A stretch of 50,877 nucleotides of DNA from Acidobacteriota bacterium. GTDB taxonomy: Bacteria > Acidobacteriota > Terriglobia > Terriglobales > Acidobacteriaceae. The translations under genes and the position numbers were made by a program. Under the pieces are notes generated by a model that saw nothing but the letters and a program-made list of their open reading frames with translations, was not told the DNA's origin and made no database searches. Shown here piece after piece: positions 1-7,968 of the stretch. The stretch lies in NCBI GenBank assembly GCA_028876395.1, contig JAGWRX010000129.1, positions 1 through 50,877 on the forward strand, in the 5' to 3' direction. Numbering within the stretch: position 1 is the stretch's first letter; each line of letters starts with the position of its first letter.

Positions 1-87
1 ACAGCGATCAAGGCGCTACTGGAGGCCTACAACGCCCAACTCCACCGATATCAACAAATCGTCGCAGCTTCGCCCTCCATCCCCTGA
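1..87 (+). CDS. C-terminal end of an unidentified protein (partial)
   Basis: The first frame is open from the window edge and ends in TGA at 85-87, giving 28 residues (start TAIKALLEAYNAQ, end ASPSIP). The helical, Gln-rich tail resembles the end of a cytosolic protein, but no family can be named from so little. It is followed by a terminator-like hairpin region, which fits the end of a real gene. An accidental open stretch of this length is also possible. Confidence 0.4.
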   Translation, partial: TAIKALLEAYNAQLHRYQQIVAASPSIP

Positions 88-96
88 ACTTACCGC

Positions 97-128
97 AAAA
101 AACAAACCCCACCAAAAATGATGGGGTT
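97..128 (-). terminator. Rho-independent terminator (minus strand)
   Basis: AACCCCA (105-111) pairs with TGGGGTT (122-128). Read on the minus strand, the stem is followed by a T-rich run (complement of 97-102). It lies about 70 nt past the stop of the arabinofuranosidase gene and would end that transcript. It can also form as a hairpin after the plus-strand gene ending at 87, but without a T-tract in that direction. Confidence 0.6.
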
Positions 129-142
129 CGTCAGCAGTCTGA

Positions 143-172
143 AGGGCCGGAACTCAGATGAGTCCCGGCCCT
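143..172. terminator. Strong hairpin just after the GH51 gene
   Basis: AGGGCCGG (143-150) pairs with CCGGCCCT (165-172). After one A/C mismatch the stem continues with ACTC/GAGT around an AGAT loop. It starts 24 nt beyond the minus-strand stop codon at 196. It lacks a T-tract, so it probably stabilises the 3' end in tandem with the hairpin at 105-128. Confidence 0.5.
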
Positions 173-195
173 AGTTGCTTGGCGCGAATGCTCAG

Positions 196-2106
196 TTACT
201 GTTCGTCGAACTGAATCACTTCAATCGAGTAGCCCGGTACCGTGTGTTTGATGCTGCTGCTCACATTCGTCAGCGTCGATTGAACCGGCACAATGTGCGA
301 CGGGCTGTCGATGGTGTTGGTGGCCTCCATGCTGTGCGCGGTCAGGCTGACCACTTTGGCTGTCGGTGCAAGCTTGGCCCCCGGCAGCTCAATCGTCAGC
401 GCCTGCGGGTCCGACGATCCATTCACCAGCTTCAGATACAACTGCTTCTTCGCTGTGTTTTTGGTGATTGAGTAGAACAGCTTTGGCCCCGCGCCTTCCA
501 GCTTTGCGCTGAGCGTGTGGTTGCCCAGGTACTCCGCAAACAGCACCTGCGCATAGTAGCTGGGCGAGCCGTAGCTCTTCATGGTGTCATAGCCGATCAG
601 GTCCGTTTCCCACTGCATGCCGCCGGGATTCACGTTCACCAGCAGCGGCGCATAGGCGGCCATGATGATGATGTCGCTGTTGCGCTCCATGCCCGTCATC
701 CATGCCGCATCGCCCAGAGCCGCGGCAAAGTTCGGCGTGGGTGCGCCCTCGCGCGTGGCCCACTCGCCCACAAAGATCTTCGGCCCGTTGCGGTCCGTCT
801 TGTCGTAATGCGAGGCGTCGTGGAAGTTCTGCGTCGCGCGCACATAATAGTGCTCGTCCAGCACGTCGGGTTTCGAGTTCTTGAGCGGCGCGGTGGCAAT
901 CAGCTGCAGATTGGGATACTTCGCCTTGATGGCCTTGTAGAACGGCTCGTAGCGCCGCTCGTAGCTGCCGGACTTGTCCAGCCAGTCCTCGTTGCCGATC
1001 TCCACGTAGGTCAGCTTGAACGGCGCCGGATGCCCGTCCTTCGCGCGCTCCGCGCCCCACTTTGTGTCCGTTCCGCCGGTCACGTATTCGATCTCGTCCA
1101 GCGCGTCCTGCACATAGGAGTCAAGCTGCGGCCCGGGCTCCACGTGCTCGCCCATCAGCGAGTAGCCCGCATACACCGCCAGCACCGGCTCCATCTTCAG
1201 GTCCTCGCACCAGTAGAGGAACTCAAGCAACCCCATGCCGTCCGAGGAGTGATACATCCACGGGCTGGGGTGCGTCGGCCGGTCAACGAGCGGGCCGATG
1301 GTCTTCTTCCACTCAAAGCGCTCGCTGATGTGGTTGCCCTCAAGATAGTTGCCGCCGGGGAAGCGCAGAAACGTGGGGCGCATCGCCGCCATCTTTTCCA
1401 TCAGGTCGATGCGGTTGCCGTTCGCGCGGTTGTGATAGGTGGGCGGGAACAGCGACACAAGATTCAGCCACAGCGTGCCGGGATGTCCCACGGTCAGGGC
1501 AAGATGGTTGGCTGGCGAGGCCGTCACCGCGCCCGTCTTCAGCGTGAATTCGTACTGCTTCCACTCCGTGCCGAGGCCGGAGACGGTCGTGGTTGCCAGC
1601 GCCTTGCCGGTGTCGTCCGCCACCAGGCTCACCGTCACCGGGCCCAGGTCGCCTGACCCGGCCTTGGCATAGAACGAGCCCTTGTACGTTGTGCCGGGCC
1701 GGACGGCCATGCCCCAGTAGCCCACGTTCAGCACGCCGGCCTGGTTGTTGGCGTTGGCCTTCTCCACGTCGATGCGCATGCTGTTCTTCAATGCGTCGCT
1801 GGGTCCTGTCGCGTGGTCGGGCTCCATCTTTGCGGCGGCATTGCCGTCCTCCACCAAATACCAGTAGGGCACACCGCTCCAGTCGTCGCGAAAGGTGCGG
1901 TTGCGCACCATCTCCGCGTACAGTCCGCCATCATAGGAGAAGTTAATCTCCTCGGTCATCAGGCCATAGAGCGTGGGGCTCACGGCGTGCTCCGGCTGGT
2001 CCGCGTGGATGGTGAGCGTGGCAGGCGAGCCCTGCGCAAAGGCCACGGTTCCGGCAAGGACAGCGGCGACCGCAGCCGCCGTTCTAGCAAACGTTTTCCC
2101 AATCAT
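196..2106 (-). CDS. Secreted alpha-L-arabinofuranosidase, GH51 family
   Basis: The gene encodes 636 aa. An open frame extends upstream to 2280, but the ATG at 2106 follows GGGAGAAAG and begins a classical Sec signal peptide (MIGKTFARTAAAVAAVLAG, cleavage near AFAQ-G), so that start is chosen. The N-terminal strand (GLMTEEINFSYDGGLYAEM) and the FLRFPGGNYLEGN motif near residue 250 are typical of GH51. The acid/base glutamate is likely E373 in EIGNEDW and the nucleophile E448 in FVGEWATREG. Residues about 90-220 look like an inserted carbohydrate-binding beta-sandwich, as in many bacterial GH51 enzymes. It should remove arabinofuranosyl side chains from arabinan or arabinoxylan outside the cytoplasm. 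It stands alone, with tandem hairpins downstream and a possible TATACT -10 box at 2138-2143 (minus strand). Confidence 0.9.
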   Translation of the reverse strand: MIGKTFARTAAAVAAVLAGTVAFAQGSPATLTIHADQPEHAVSPTLYGLMTEEINFSYDGGLYAEMVRNRTFRDDWSGVPYWYLVEDGNAAAKMEPDHATGPSDALKNSMRIDVEKANANNQAGVLNVGYWGMAVRPGTTYKGSFYAKAGSGDLGPVTVSLVADDTGKALATTTVSGLGTEWKQYEFTLKTGAVTASPANHLALTVGHPGTLWLNLVSLFPPTYHNRANGNRIDLMEKMAAMRPTFLRFPGGNYLEGNHISERFEWKKTIGPLVDRPTHPSPWMYHSSDGMGLLEFLYWCEDLKMEPVLAVYAGYSLMGEHVEPGPQLDSYVQDALDEIEYVTGGTDTKWGAERAKDGHPAPFKLTYVEIGNEDWLDKSGSYERRYEPFYKAIKAKYPNLQLIATAPLKNSKPDVLDEHYYVRATQNFHDASHYDKTDRNGPKIFVGEWATREGAPTPNFAAALGDAAWMTGMERNSDIIIMAAYAPLLVNVNPGGMQWETDLIGYDTMKSYGSPSYYAQVLFAEYLGNHTLSAKLEGAGPKLFYSITKNTAKKQLYLKLVNGSSDPQALTIELPGAKLAPTAKVVSLTAHSMEATNTIDSPSHIVPVQSTLTNVSSSIKHTVPGYSIEVIQFDEQ

Positions 2107-2333
2107 CGACTTTCTCCCAAAATTGCAGTGACGGGCCAGTATAGCGCACCAAGGCCCATCCTTGGGAACGCGGCCCAGGACACCGATACGAGCTGAGTCT
2201 CCCGCTCCAGCAACGGGCACCAGAGCAGAACGGCCGCCTGGCCTGCAGATCAGCCCGCATCTCGGCGACAGAGCGCACATCCCGCCAAACCGCTCAATCG
2301 TTTTGGGGCGGGGCGCAGTTCATGATTGAGTGT

Positions 2334-2341
2334 GCTAAAAT
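2334..2341 (+). promoter_or_regulatory. Possible extended -10 promoter for the PH-like/DUF4410 unit
   Basis: TGCTAAAAT gives a TGn-extended -10 element (TAAAAT at 2336-2341), 26 nt before the chosen start at 2368. No convincing -35 box is visible, which is usual for extended -10 promoters. It sits in the 261-bp gap between divergent genes. Confidence 0.35.
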
Positions 2342-2367
2342 CTTCCGTTCAAGAAAGGCTTACTCCC

Positions 2368-2988
2368 ATGCAAGAAGATCTTGCTGCGAGCCGACCTCAT
2401 GCCTCGATTTTGCCCCTTTCCCGTTTGAATCAACTCTACAGTTCGTCCCCCCGCTTTCCGGCCGCGAAGTTTCTGATGATCGCAGCGCTCCTTGTATTCA
2501 GTTCCGTTTTCAATCCTGGGTATTGTATCGACGCCGATCAGTCCAGTTTTCAGAAGGTCTTTCACCTCGTAGGCATTCCGGGATTGCGGCGAGACGAAAG
2601 AGTCAACCTGACGCTGGACTCAGATGGATTTTCGTTCCAGACCAGGAAGGTCCAATATCAGGTGCCCTATGCACGCATTCATCAGGTTCTGCTGTTGAGT
2701 TCTGATCGCAGGTATGAGGGCAGAACCTATGCAGCCGCGCTTGCAACATATGGTGTTGGTGCACTCCTGATCCTGAAGAAGCACCACGTCGATACGGTTG
2801 TTCTGGACTATGTGAATGAACGCGGAGGCAAGATGGGCATTGTTCTTCAAATGGAGACATCGCAAGGGGAGGTCTTCAAGAACCTTCTGAAGAGTCGAGG
2901 CGTTTCCATCGAAGAGCCCGAAAGACTTTCCGAATCACTCCCGAAGCAACAAACAGTAACCAACGCCACTGATAGGAGCAAGCAATGA
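2368..2988 (+). CDS. Hypothetical exported or membrane-anchored protein with PH-like domain
   Basis: The gene encodes 206 aa from the ATG at 2368, which has AAAGG 9 nt upstream; the frame opens earlier at 2326 without a good ribosome site. One hydrophobic segment (FLMIAALLVFSSVF, about residues 34-47) follows a roughly 30-residue polar N-terminus, so it is a long signal peptide or a single membrane anchor. The remainder alternates strands (NLTLDSDGFSFQTRKVQYQV, YARIHQVLLLS) and ends in a helix (GEVFKNLLKSRGV), which resembles a bacterial PH-like fold. Its TGA overlaps the start of the next gene (ATGA), so the two are translationally coupled. I do not recognise a named family; the fold is an inference from the strand pattern. 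Confidence 0.65.
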   Translation: MQEDLAASRPHASILPLSRLNQLYSSSPRFPAAKFLMIAALLVFSSVFNPGYCIDADQSSFQKVFHLVGIPGLRRDERVNLTLDSDGFSFQTRKVQYQVPYARIHQVLLLSSDRRYEGRTYAAALATYGVGALLILKKHHVDTVVLDYVNERGGKMGIVLQMETSQGEVFKNLLKSRGVSIEEPERLSESLPKQQTVTNATDRSKQ

Positions 2989-3503
2989 AAGTCGCGCTTT
3001 TTTCCATAGCAGTTATCGCATCGGCGTTCGCGCTGACAGTTTCCGCCGCGGCTCAGACCACTTCCAGCAGTACAAGCGGAAAGAAATACCAATATGTCGA
3101 GGTGAATCGTTTCGAAGTGCAGCAGGGCGTGGATTTACCACCCGATTACCTGCTGACGATCGACGAGGATCTGAACAAAGAACTTGGAAAGATCAAGGGT
3201 ATGAAGCAGGTTCTACGCGAAGGCGAACCACTCCCTCAGGGGGAGCCGGTCCTGCGGGTTACCGGCACGATCACAAAGTACAAAAAAGGTAATCAAGCAA
3301 CGCGCTACCTTGTGGGTTTCGGTGCCGGAGCGACAGTCATTCGTGCGCATGTCAAGTGCTACGATGCGGCCACGAAGGAATTGCTTCTGGAGCGCGATGT
3401 AGACGGAAAAGTGATTATGGGATTAATGGGTGGCAAGTCAGAAGGTGCCAACAACGGCATCGCCAAGGAGATCGCCAAGGACATCAAAAAGAAGTTCCTT
3501 TAA
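2985..3503 (+). CDS. DUF4410 family exported protein
   Basis: The gene encodes 172 aa with AGGAGCAAGC before the ATG. A clear Sec signal peptide (MKVALFSIAVIASAFALTVS, cleavage after AAAQ) is followed by a DUF4410-type domain: FEVQQGVDLPPDYLLTIDED, then LRVTGTITKYKKGNQATRYL, the Gly-rich FGAGATVIRAHVKC, and ELLLERDVDGKVIMGLMGGK. DUF4410 proteins are small secreted or lipoprotein-like proteins of unknown function, frequent in Acidobacteriota. There is no lipobox Cys here, so it is probably soluble in the periplasm. It overlaps the PH-like gene by 4 nt and both are exported, so a shared envelope function is likely. Confidence 0.8.
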   Translation: MKVALFSIAVIASAFALTVSAAAQTTSSSTSGKKYQYVEVNRFEVQQGVDLPPDYLLTIDEDLNKELGKIKGMKQVLREGEPLPQGEPVLRVTGTITKYKKGNQATRYLVGFGAGATVIRAHVKCYDAATKELLLERDVDGKVIMGLMGGKSEGANNGIAKEIAKDIKKKFL

Positions 3504-3657
3504 GTGATGTACAAGGCTTGCATGATTGGCGGCCAGCCCGATCGTCTGTCGCGTTCGAATCACCGCCGATCCGGAAGTTACGATTCGGAATGGATCCAAA
3601 GCCAGGCTTCACTCCAGTGCAGAAGTGATTTTCTGGGCATTGCGGAATGGGGCCGCG

Positions 3658-4773
3658 TCAGATGATCCAGCCGCCGCCCACCACTTCATCGCCGTCGTAG
3701 AAGACGGCCGACTGGCCGGGCGTGACGGCGCGCTGCGGCTCGTCAAAGGTGGCCACGGCCTCGCCTTCGGCGCCCGGCTCCAGCGTGGCCCAGGCGGGCT
3801 CGTGCCGGTGGCGAATCTTGATCTTTACGCGCATCGGCCCAGTCAGCGTGGGAATGCTGATCCAGTTCAGGTCGCGGGCACGCAAGGTGCGGGTGGCCAG
3901 TTCGGCGTCCGCGCCCACCGTCACGCGATGGCTGGCCGGGTCAATCTGCAGCACATACAGCGGCGACGGGGAAGCGACGCCAAGCCCCTTGCGCTGCCCG
4001 ACAGTGAAATTCGAAATACCGTCGTGCCGCCCCAGCACCTCGCCGCTGGAGGCGACAAGCTCGCCCGCCGTCTCCGGAGCGCGCTCGCCCTGCTCCTCCA
4101 GATAAGCTGTGAGGAACTGCTTGTAGTCGCCGCCGGGAATGAAGCAGATCTCCTGCGAGTCGGGCTTTTCGGCCAGCGCGAGCCCCTGCTGCCGAGCCTG
4201 CGCGCGCACCTCGGGCTTGGTAAGCCGGCCCAGCGGGAAGAGCGTGTGCGCAAGCTGCTCCTGCGTGAGGCCGAAGAGGAAGTACGTCTGGTCCTTGGCA
4301 AGGTCCGCGGGGCGCTTCAGGATCCATCGCCCGCGCCGCTCGTCGTATTCGTTCACCGCGTAGTGGCCCGTGGCGATGCGGCTGGCCCCAATGCTGCGCG
4401 CGGTCTTCAAAAGCTGGTCAAACTTCAGGTGGTTGTTGCACAGCGAGCAGGGAATCGGCGTGCGCCCTGCCAGGTACTCGCGCACAAAGGGCCGGACGAC
4501 ATCCTGCTCAAAGCGCTCCTCCTGCTTCACCACGTAGTAGGGAATCCCCAGATGCTCGGCGACACGGCGCGCATCGTACACATCGTCGAGCGAGCAGCAG
4601 CGCCCGGCCTTCGGCGCGTCGGGAATGCCATGCTTGCCGGCCAGCCGCGTCTGATCCCAGAGCTGCAGCGTCAGCCCCACGACCTGGTCGCCGCTCTGGG
4701 CGAGCATCGCCGCAACCGTCGAGGAGTCCACCCCTCCGGACATGGCTACGGCAATCGTGTTCTGCTTCTGCAT
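3658..4773 (-). CDS. mnmA: tRNA-specific 2-thiouridylase MnmA
   Basis: The gene encodes 371 aa, the usual MnmA length. The frame is open to 5055, but the ATG at 4773 starts directly before the PP-loop (AVAMSGGVDSS, residues 9-18), which binds ATP and adenylates U34 of tRNA-Lys, -Glu and -Gln. The catalytic cysteines are likely C112 (SLCNNHLKF) and C210 (DSQEICFIPGGDYKQFL). The central GHYA motif and the C-terminal beta-barrel (about residues 215-371, ending AVFYDGDEVVGGGWI) are present. It lies 83 nt downstream of a cysteine desulfurase gene on the same strand. That enzyme supplies persulfide sulfur for this reaction, so the two probably form one operon. Confidence 0.95.
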   Translation of the reverse strand: MQKQNTIAVAMSGGVDSSTVAAMLAQSGDQVVGLTLQLWDQTRLAGKHGIPDAPKAGRCCSLDDVYDARRVAEHLGIPYYVVKQEERFEQDVVRPFVREYLAGRTPIPCSLCNNHLKFDQLLKTARSIGASRIATGHYAVNEYDERRGRWILKRPADLAKDQTYFLFGLTQEQLAHTLFPLGRLTKPEVRAQARQQGLALAEKPDSQEICFIPGGDYKQFLTAYLEEQGERAPETAGELVASSGEVLGRHDGISNFTVGQRKGLGVASPSPLYVLQIDPASHRVTVGADAELATRTLRARDLNWISIPTLTGPMRVKIKIRHRHEPAWATLEPGAEGEAVATFDEPQRAVTPGQSAVFYDGDEVVGGGWII

Positions 4774-4856
4774 CGCGTTCTTCTCTATAGATGTGTCCGG
4801 CGTCGAAAGGACTGAAAACGGGCCGTGTCCCCGCGACTGCTTCCTTGTTCCCTGCC

Positions 4857-6050
4857 TCAGCCCAGGGTTCCAGCGGCCACAGGCGAAATGGCCCGCAGAT
4901 GTTCCACGGCCTCGGGCACAACCCGCAGCACGTGGTCCACATCCGCCTCGGTTGCGGTCTTCAGCAGGCTGAAGCGCAGGCTCGCCCGCGCCCGGTTCTT
5001 GTTGAGGCCCATGGCCAGCAGCACGTGGCTCGGCTCCGTGGCCCCGGAGTGGCACGCCGACCCGCCCGACACCGCCACGCCCTTCAGGTCCAGCGCGATG
5101 ACCAGCGCCTCGCCCTCCAGCTGATCGAACCAGATGTTTGTCGTATTGGCCGCGCGGGGAACCGGCATGCCGTCCTCGCCCGCGCCGTTGAGCCCCGTGC
5201 CGGGCATCTTAAGAATCTCCCGCTCCAGCCGGTCGCGCAGAGCAGCCACGCGGTCCATCGTGCCGTCTTCCAGGCTCTGCATCGCCAGCTCGGCGGCCTT
5301 GGCAAGGCCCACGATGCCGGCCACATTTTCGGTTCCGGCGCGGCGACGGCGCTCATGGCTTCCGCCTACCAGCAGGCTCTCCACCGGCGTTCCGCGGCGC
5401 ACAAACATGGCGCCTACTCCCTTGGGGCCGTGCATCTTATGGGCGCTGATGCTCAGCAGGTGGCAGCCGAACTGGCGCATGTCAAACGGTACCTTGCCCG
5501 CGCCCTGCACCGCGTCAATATGGAAGAACGCCCCGGCTTCGGCGGCGATTTTGCCAATCTCTTGCACCGGCTGCAGCACGCCCGTTTCGTTATTGGCCAG
5601 CATCACGCTGATCAGCCGCGTGTTGGGCCGCAACGCGTTGCGCACGGCTTCGGGATCAATCAGGCCGCTGGGCAGCGGGTCCACGAAGGTGACCTCCGCG
5701 CCGCGCTCGGCCAGCCGGTGGGCCGCCTGCAGCACCGCCGAGTGCTCGATTGAGGTTGTAATCAGGTGATCGCCGGGCCGCAGCAGGCCAAATAGTGCCG
5801 TATTGTCGCCCTCCGTGCCACCGGAGTTGAACACCACCTCGGCATCATGGCAGTTGAAAAACCCGGCCATGGTCTCCCGCGCGCGATCAATCGCGGTCCG
5901 CGCCCGCTGGCCTTCCATGTGAATCGAGGAGGCGTTGCCAAAGTGCTCAATCCAATAGGGATGCATCGCCTCCACCACCTCCGGCAACAGCGGCGTGGTG
6001 GCATTGGCGTCCATATAGACGCGAACACGCTGAAAACCCCCATGCGCCAT
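4857..6050 (-). CDS. Cysteine desulfurase (NifS/IscS-like)
   Basis: The gene encodes 397 aa. The frame opens at 6266, but the ATG at 6050 is preceded by GGGGAG with 9-nt spacing and gives the expected N-terminus (VYMDANATTPLLPEV). It is a PLP enzyme that converts cysteine to alanine and carries the sulfur as a persulfide. The PLP lysine is K205 (SAHKMHGPKG) and the catalytic cysteine C333 lies in the loop SGGSACHSGATEPSHVL. The substrate-binding RRRAGTENV segment is also present. No IscU or IscR neighbour is seen. The gene directly downstream is mnmA, so a role in tRNA thiolation is at least as likely as iron-sulfur cluster assembly. Confidence 0.92.
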   Translation of the reverse strand: MAHGGFQRVRVYMDANATTPLLPEVVEAMHPYWIEHFGNASSIHMEGQRARTAIDRARETMAGFFNCHDAEVVFNSGGTEGDNTALFGLLRPGDHLITTSIEHSAVLQAAHRLAERGAEVTFVDPLPSGLIDPEAVRNALRPNTRLISVMLANNETGVLQPVQEIGKIAAEAGAFFHIDAVQGAGKVPFDMRQFGCHLLSISAHKMHGPKGVGAMFVRRGTPVESLLVGGSHERRRRAGTENVAGIVGLAKAAELAMQSLEDGTMDRVAALRDRLEREILKMPGTGLNGAGEDGMPVPRAANTTNIWFDQLEGEALVIALDLKGVAVSGGSACHSGATEPSHVLLAMGLNKNRARASLRFSLLKTATEADVDHVLRVVPEAVEHLRAISPVAAGTLG

Positions 6051-6232
6051 AGCGGCAACTCCCCGTCTTCGAGGGTACCACGACCCCGACTTCCGGCCCT
6101 CTGGCGGCCTCGCCCAGAGGCGGCTCATCGACCGTGGACGTGTCTCGGCGGTCCTGCTCCGGCCGGTCCCCGACGATGTTGGCAAGTGCTTGCAGGTTGC
6201 CCGGCCAGTTCCATCGGGCGGCCGCATCGGGC

Positions 6233-6250
6233 CTGACACTTTGGTGTCAG
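6233..6250. promoter_or_regulatory. 7-4-7 palindrome, possible operator
   Basis: CTGACAC (6233-6239) and GTGTCAG (6244-6250) form a perfect inverted repeat around TTTG, just upstream of a possible promoter for the exopolysaccharide locus. It is followed by CGTATTTTT, so a weak terminator hairpin is an alternative reading. A dimeric regulator such as the TetR protein encoded at 7294 could bind it; that link is only an inference from distance. Confidence 0.3.
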
Positions 6251-6257
6251 CGTATTT

Positions 6258-6288
6258 TTGCCGCAATCCGTGGGCCGGCTGGTATATT
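6258..6288 (+). promoter_or_regulatory. Possible promoter of the exopolysaccharide locus
   Basis: TTGCCG (6258-6263) and TATATT (6283-6288) are separated by 19 bp. The hexamers are fair but the spacing is longer than ideal. It would give a leader of about 150 nt before the antiterminator gene, a length that fits processive-antitermination systems in which leader RNA recruits the factor. Confidence 0.3.
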
Positions 6289-6435
6289 GGGGACGCTGGA
6301 GCTCCCCCGCTTCGGCTCGGCGCATATCGCTCAATGGATGGAAGCGCTTGCTTTCATTCGCATCTTCGGCTCGCCCGCGAAATGGCGCGCCGCAGCCGGC
6401 CAGTCACGAGGGGGAGGATGTTCACCTAAGTGAGG

Positions 6436-6525
6436 ATGGCGAAGCCTTGCAAAAAATCGAGCACGCAAGTCTCCCCAATGTGTCCACCTCTTTGCCGCAA
6501 GGCTCGTCTGAAGCCTCCACCGTGA
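6436..6525 (+). CDS. Possible 29-codon basic leader peptide overlapping upxY
   Basis: An ATG at 6436 opens a 29-residue frame rich in Lys, Pro, Cys and Ser (MAKPCKKSS..., ending LKPPP). Its TGA at 6523-6525 overlaps the in-frame GTG at 6522 of the antiterminator gene (GTGA). The stop/start overlap, directly before the conserved RWYAVYT block, is what coupled leader peptides look like. Against it, the Shine-Dalgarno sequence is either too close (GAGG adjacent) or too far (GGGGGAGG 18 nt away). Treat as a candidate only. Confidence 0.2.
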   Translation: MAKPCKKSSTQVSPMCPPLCRKARLKPPP

Positions 6526-7079
6526 CCCGCTGGTATGCGGTCTACACCACCAACCGGCATGAAAAGCGCGTGGCTCTGCACTTCAGCCAGCGAGCGATTG
6601 AGCATTACCTGCCGCTCTATCGCGCCGAGCGCAAGTGGCGAAACGGATTGAGGGTTACGCTCGACCTCCCGCTCTTCCCCTGTTACATCTTTGCGCGCAT
6701 TCCGTTGTCGGAGCGTGTGCGCGTGCTCAGCGTGCCCGGCGCGCTGACGGTTGTGGGCGGCACGGGGCGCGACCCCGTACCGCTGCCGGATACCGACATC
6801 GATGCGCTGCGCTGGGGTCTCAAGGAGCAGCTCATTGAACCGCATCCCCGCCTGACTGCCGGACAGCAGGTGCGCATTCTCTGCGGCGCGTTCGCCGGCA
6901 TGGAAGGCGTCGTGCTCAGAAAAAAAGGCGCCTGCCGCGTCGTCATCACGCTCAAGCAGATCATGCAGAGCATCGCGGTGGAAGTGGACGAATCGAACCT
7001 GGAGTTGCGGGGGGAAGGCCGCGGCGCGGCTGGCCGCATCTCCGGCCTGGGCTCCGGAATCTGCCTCCAGGGCGCCTGA
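6447..7079 (+). CDS. UpxY-family transcription antiterminator (NusG-like)
   Basis: The product is 210 aa from a TTG at 6447, preceded by GAGGA with 10-nt spacing. Family members usually carry a polar extension of 15-25 residues before the WYAVYT motif, which this start provides. In-frame GTGs at 6480 and 6522 are alternatives, and the true start is not settled. The NGN domain begins at RWYAVYTTNRHEKRVALHF and continues through FPCYIFARIPLSERVRVL. A C-terminal KOW-like segment (LTAGQQVRILCGAFAGMEG) follows. UpxY proteins ride on RNA polymerase and allow long polysaccharide operons to be transcribed past terminators. Its place as first gene of a locus of about 18 kb fits that role exactly. Confidence 0.85.
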   Translation: MQKIEHASLPNVSTSLPQGSSEASTVTRWYAVYTTNRHEKRVALHFSQRAIEHYLPLYRAERKWRNGLRVTLDLPLFPCYIFARIPLSERVRVLSVPGALTVVGGTGRDPVPLPDTDIDALRWGLKEQLIEPHPRLTAGQQVRILCGAFAGMEGVVLRKKGACRVVITLKQIMQSIAVEVDESNLELRGEGRGAAGRISGLGSGICLQGA

Positions 7080-7293
7080 CAAAAGAGAACGGCCTCTCAC
7101 TCCAGCCGGCATAACTCCCTGCTCTCTTCAAGCGGAGCGCCCGCTCAAATTTACTTTTCGATGTTCGCGAAAAAATCGCCGCTTCACGCCGCTCGCCTTG
7201 CGCAACCGATGCGGCGCGCGCCGGTGCCGGCAAAGCTCAAGCGCAAAATCATCTGAACCCCTGATGCCTTGGGGCAATCAGCAGGAAAACGAT

Positions 7294-7884
7294 ATGGCTG
7301 AAACACCCGGAACAGTAAGGGGCAGCGCGGAAGAACGCATCCTGACAACCGCTGCGGCCCTCTTTGCAAAATTCGGATACAACGGCGTCAGCACCCGCGA
7401 AATCGCGGCGACCGCCGCCGTCAACGAAGTCACAATCTACCGCCACTATCCGCGCAAGCGCGATCTGTATCTTGCGGCGCTCAGTGCCGAGCTTCAGCGC
7501 GTGCATCTGAGGGGAGAACTGCTCACGCGCCTGGCGGAGGCGGAGACCGCGCGCGGTGCGGTGGCCTGCGCTTTCGAGCTGATCTCCACAACGCTCCTGC
7601 AGCAGCCTCAATTGCTGCGGCTGCTCAGCTTCAGCGCGCTTGAGCTCAGCGAGGATCTTGATCCTCTGCTGCGCCGCCATCTCGGTGAGCAGGTTGAAGT
7701 GATTGCGCGCTATCTTGAGCCGTGGGTCGAGCGCGGCGAGGTGCGCAGCGCCAGCGCCAAGACGCTGGTTCTTACTCTCATTGCCATTGTCCTGGGCCGC
7801 GGCCCGCTGGGTCGCGTCTTTGCCAGCGGCGATGCGAACCTCAACGGCCTGTTTGACGCGTATTCGGAGTTCAGTCTTGCCTGA
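7294..7884 (+). CDS. TetR-family transcriptional regulator
   Basis: The gene encodes 196 aa. The frame opens at 7198, but the ATG at 7294 has AGGAAA about 8 nt upstream. The N-terminal DNA-binding domain is typical: RILTTAAALFAKFGYNGVST, then the recognition helix region AATAAVNEVTIYRHYPRKRD and LYLAALSAEL. The C-terminal half (residues 75-196) is helical and would bind an unknown ligand and form the dimer interface. It lies between the antiterminator gene and the UDP-glucose dehydrogenase gene, 85 nt before the latter, in the same direction. It is therefore a good candidate local regulator of the exopolysaccharide genes, perhaps through the palindrome at 6233-6250. Confidence 0.9.
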   Translation: MAETPGTVRGSAEERILTTAAALFAKFGYNGVSTREIAATAAVNEVTIYRHYPRKRDLYLAALSAELQRVHLRGELLTRLAEAETARGAVACAFELISTTLLQQPQLLRLLSFSALELSEDLDPLLRRHLGEQVEVIARYLEPWVERGEVRSASAKTLVLTLIAIVLGRGPLGRVFASGDANLNGLFDAYSEFSLA

Positions 7885-7968
7885 ATCGCACGCCGTCTGG
7901 CAGACTGCCGGCAGCTCGGTGAACCATCCGCGAAGCGTCTGCGCGGAAACAACCATGAAGAGGATTCG

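Larger units (their letters stand above)
6051..6446. other. 396-bp divergent intergenic region and UpxY leader
   Basis: This gap separates the minus-strand sulfur-relay genes from the plus-strand exopolysaccharide locus and must hold promoters for both. It contains a 7-4-7 palindrome at 6233-6250, a possible promoter (TTGCCG at 6258-6263, 19-nt spacer, TATATT at 6283-6288) and a very purine-rich GGGGGAGG at 6410-6417. That purine run is followed at once by a three-codon ATG frame ending TAA at 6427-6429. I see no RNA gene in it. Confidence 0.5.

Noticed and set aside
3550-3600. GTTCGAATC stretch resembling a tRNA T-loop
   Set aside because: The flanking bases do not form acceptor, D or anticodon stems, so no tRNA is present. 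No tRNA or rRNA gene was found anywhere in the window.
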